Shown: positions 15,086 to 15,922 of the stretch, piece by piece
Layout of the letters: each line of letters starts with the position of its first letter
How positions within the stretch are numbered: the stretch's first letter is position 1
Source of the DNA: Chthoniobacter sp.
Lineage (GTDB): Bacteria > Verrucomicrobiota > Verrucomicrobiia > Chthoniobacterales > Chthoniobacteraceae
Direction of reading: 5' to 3'
Assembly (NCBI GenBank): GCA_025351065.1
Contig: JANXWQ010000248.1
Span: 1-15,922 of the forward strand
DNA: 15,922 nucleotides
Notes under the pieces: generated by a model
Seen by the model: only the letters and a program-made list of their open reading frames with translations
What the model was told of the DNA's origin: nothing
Databases searched by the model: none
Position numbers and translations under genes: made by a program

Positions 15086-15922
15086 ATGTCTGAGACTGCC
15101 CTGAACCTCGTCCTCGCGCCCGACCCGCCGGTGCCCGTCCGTGCATCCTCCCCGGCCCGGCCCACGGCCGGCTCGTCACGGACCCCGGCGCGGGTCTGGT
15201 TGCTAGCGCTGCTCCTGCTGGTGCTCGGCGCGTTCGTGCGCATCCACCCGAGCGCGGGTTTCACCGGCGTCGGCTTCGACGAGCATCTTTACCAGCGCTA
15301 CGTCGTGCTGCTCAACGCGAAGGGCCTCGGCGCGTATCCCGCGTTTTGCGATTACTTCCTCCAGGAGCAAACCGCGGGCGGCATCTGCGAACTGCCGCCC
15401 ACGCGCTTCCTCTACATCTTCTGCGGCAGCGTGTGGTGCCAGCTTTTCGGCCCCGGCGGACTCGACCATCCCGGCCCCGCCGCGAATGCCGCCGCGCTCT
15501 CCGCGCTGAAATCCGTCTCGTGTCTTTTCGCCATCCTCACGCTCATCCCGTCCGCGCTTTTCGCCCGGCGTCTGCGCGGCGATGGCGCGATGCTCGGCAC
15601 GCTCGCGCTGATGTGTTTCGCGCCCGTGCAAATCCACCTCGCGCAGCACCGGATGATTGACGGCTTCTTCGCCTTCTGGGCGCTCATGTGCCTCTGGCTG
15701 CTATGGGAAAACCTCCGCGCCCCGAACCACGCGGGCTGGCTCGCGGGCCTCACCGTCTGCCTCGCGGCGATGGTGATGACGAAAGAAAACGCCTTCTTCG
15801 TGTACCTCGCGCTCGGCGGCCTGGTCGCGCTGAACCGCTGGGGAAAATGGGGCACGGTCACGCCGAAGCTGCTCCTGTGCTTGATCGCCGGGCCGCTCGT
15901 CGGTCTCACCGTGCTCGTCACG
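15086..15922 (+). CDS. GT39-type (PMT/ArnT-like) membrane glycosyltransferase, N-terminal part, cut by window edge
   Basis: This reads open for 279 codons from the ATG at 15086 to the right edge. A Pro/Ala/Ser-rich N-terminal tail (about residues 1-35) precedes a first membrane helix (about 37-53). Right after it, GFTGVGFDEHLYQ (58-70) has the acidic Asp65-Glu66 pair that GT39/GT-C enzymes carry in the first outer loop as catalytic or metal-binding residues. More helices follow. HLAQHRMIDG (184-193) matches the second-loop region, and GLTVCLAAMVMTKENAFF (221-238) is the family's typical helix ending in K-E. Such enzymes move a sugar from polyprenyl phosphate to a glycan, lipid or protein outside the cytoplasm. 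It is divergent from the minus-strand operon and probably belongs to the same glycan system. Confidence 0.85.
   Translation, partial: MSETALNLVLAPDPPVPVRASSPARPTAGSSRTPARVWLLALLLLVLGAFVRIHPSAGFTGVGFDEHLYQRYVVLLNAKGLGAYPAFCDYFLQEQTAGGICELPPTRFLYIFCGSVWCQLFGPGGLDHPGPAANAAALSALKSVSCLFAILTLIPSALFARRLRGDGAMLGTLALMCFAPVQIHLAQHRMIDGFFAFWALMCLWLLWENLRAPNHAGWLAGLTVCLAAMVMTKENAFFVYLALGGLVALNRWGKWGTVTPKLLLCLIAGPLVGLTVLVT

Noticed and set aside
15203..15921. Minus-strand open frames opposite the GT39 gene
   Set aside because: Translations are charged or Ser/Arg-rich without motifs, while the plus strand carries a coherent membrane glycosyltransferase with the DE loop motif.

Overview
The window is GC-rich (roughly two-thirds G+C by eye) and almost entirely coding. 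It is a piece of a bacterial surface-glycan (polysaccharide or glycolipid) locus. No ribosomal or other taxonomic marker is present. GC-rich DNA, absence of clear Shine-Dalgarno sequences, and very large YfhO-like membrane proteins next to glycan genes make me guess Verrucomicrobiota, or a related PVC-group bacterium. That is a weak inference.

Layout. Nine genes run on the minus strand from about 15052 down past position 1. Six of the eight junctions are 4-base ATGA stop/start overlaps; the other two are gaps of 2 and 13 nt. This looks like one long operon, transcribed right to left: three tandem paralogous YfhO-like polytopic membrane proteins (15052-12503, 12506-9483, 9486-6367); a fusion of a zinc-ribbon/SAM methyltransferase with a family-2 glycosyltransferase (6370-4664); a stand-alone SAM methyltransferase (4661-3972); a GalE-like NAD-dependent epimerase/dehydratase (3975-2998); a UDP-glucose/GDP-mannose dehydrogenase homologue lacking the usual catalytic cysteine (2984-1719); an SDR oxidoreductase (1722-868); and a Gfo/Idh/MocA oxidoreductase (871 to beyond the left edge). 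On the plus strand a divergent GT39-type glycosyltransferase begins at 15086 and runs off the right edge. A 33-nt gap separates the two transcription units.

How the genes may work together (inference). The epimerase, dehydrogenase homologue, SDR and Gfo/Idh enzyme would act on a nucleotide sugar or glycan sugar in the cytoplasm. The methyltransferases would decorate a sugar or intermediate. The GT2 domain resembles polyprenyl-phosphate sugar synthases and could load a sugar onto a lipid carrier. The YfhO-like proteins and the GT39 enzyme are the kind of GT-C membrane enzymes that use such lipid-linked sugars on the outer face of the membrane.

The most unusual points are the triplicated YfhO-like subfamily with its own shared motifs, the N-terminally shorter first copy, the methyltransferase-GT2 fusion, and the dehydrogenase homologue without its cysteine. 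I saw no tRNA, rRNA, CRISPR, insertion sequence or prophage signal. No gene-free stretch exceeds 300 bases.
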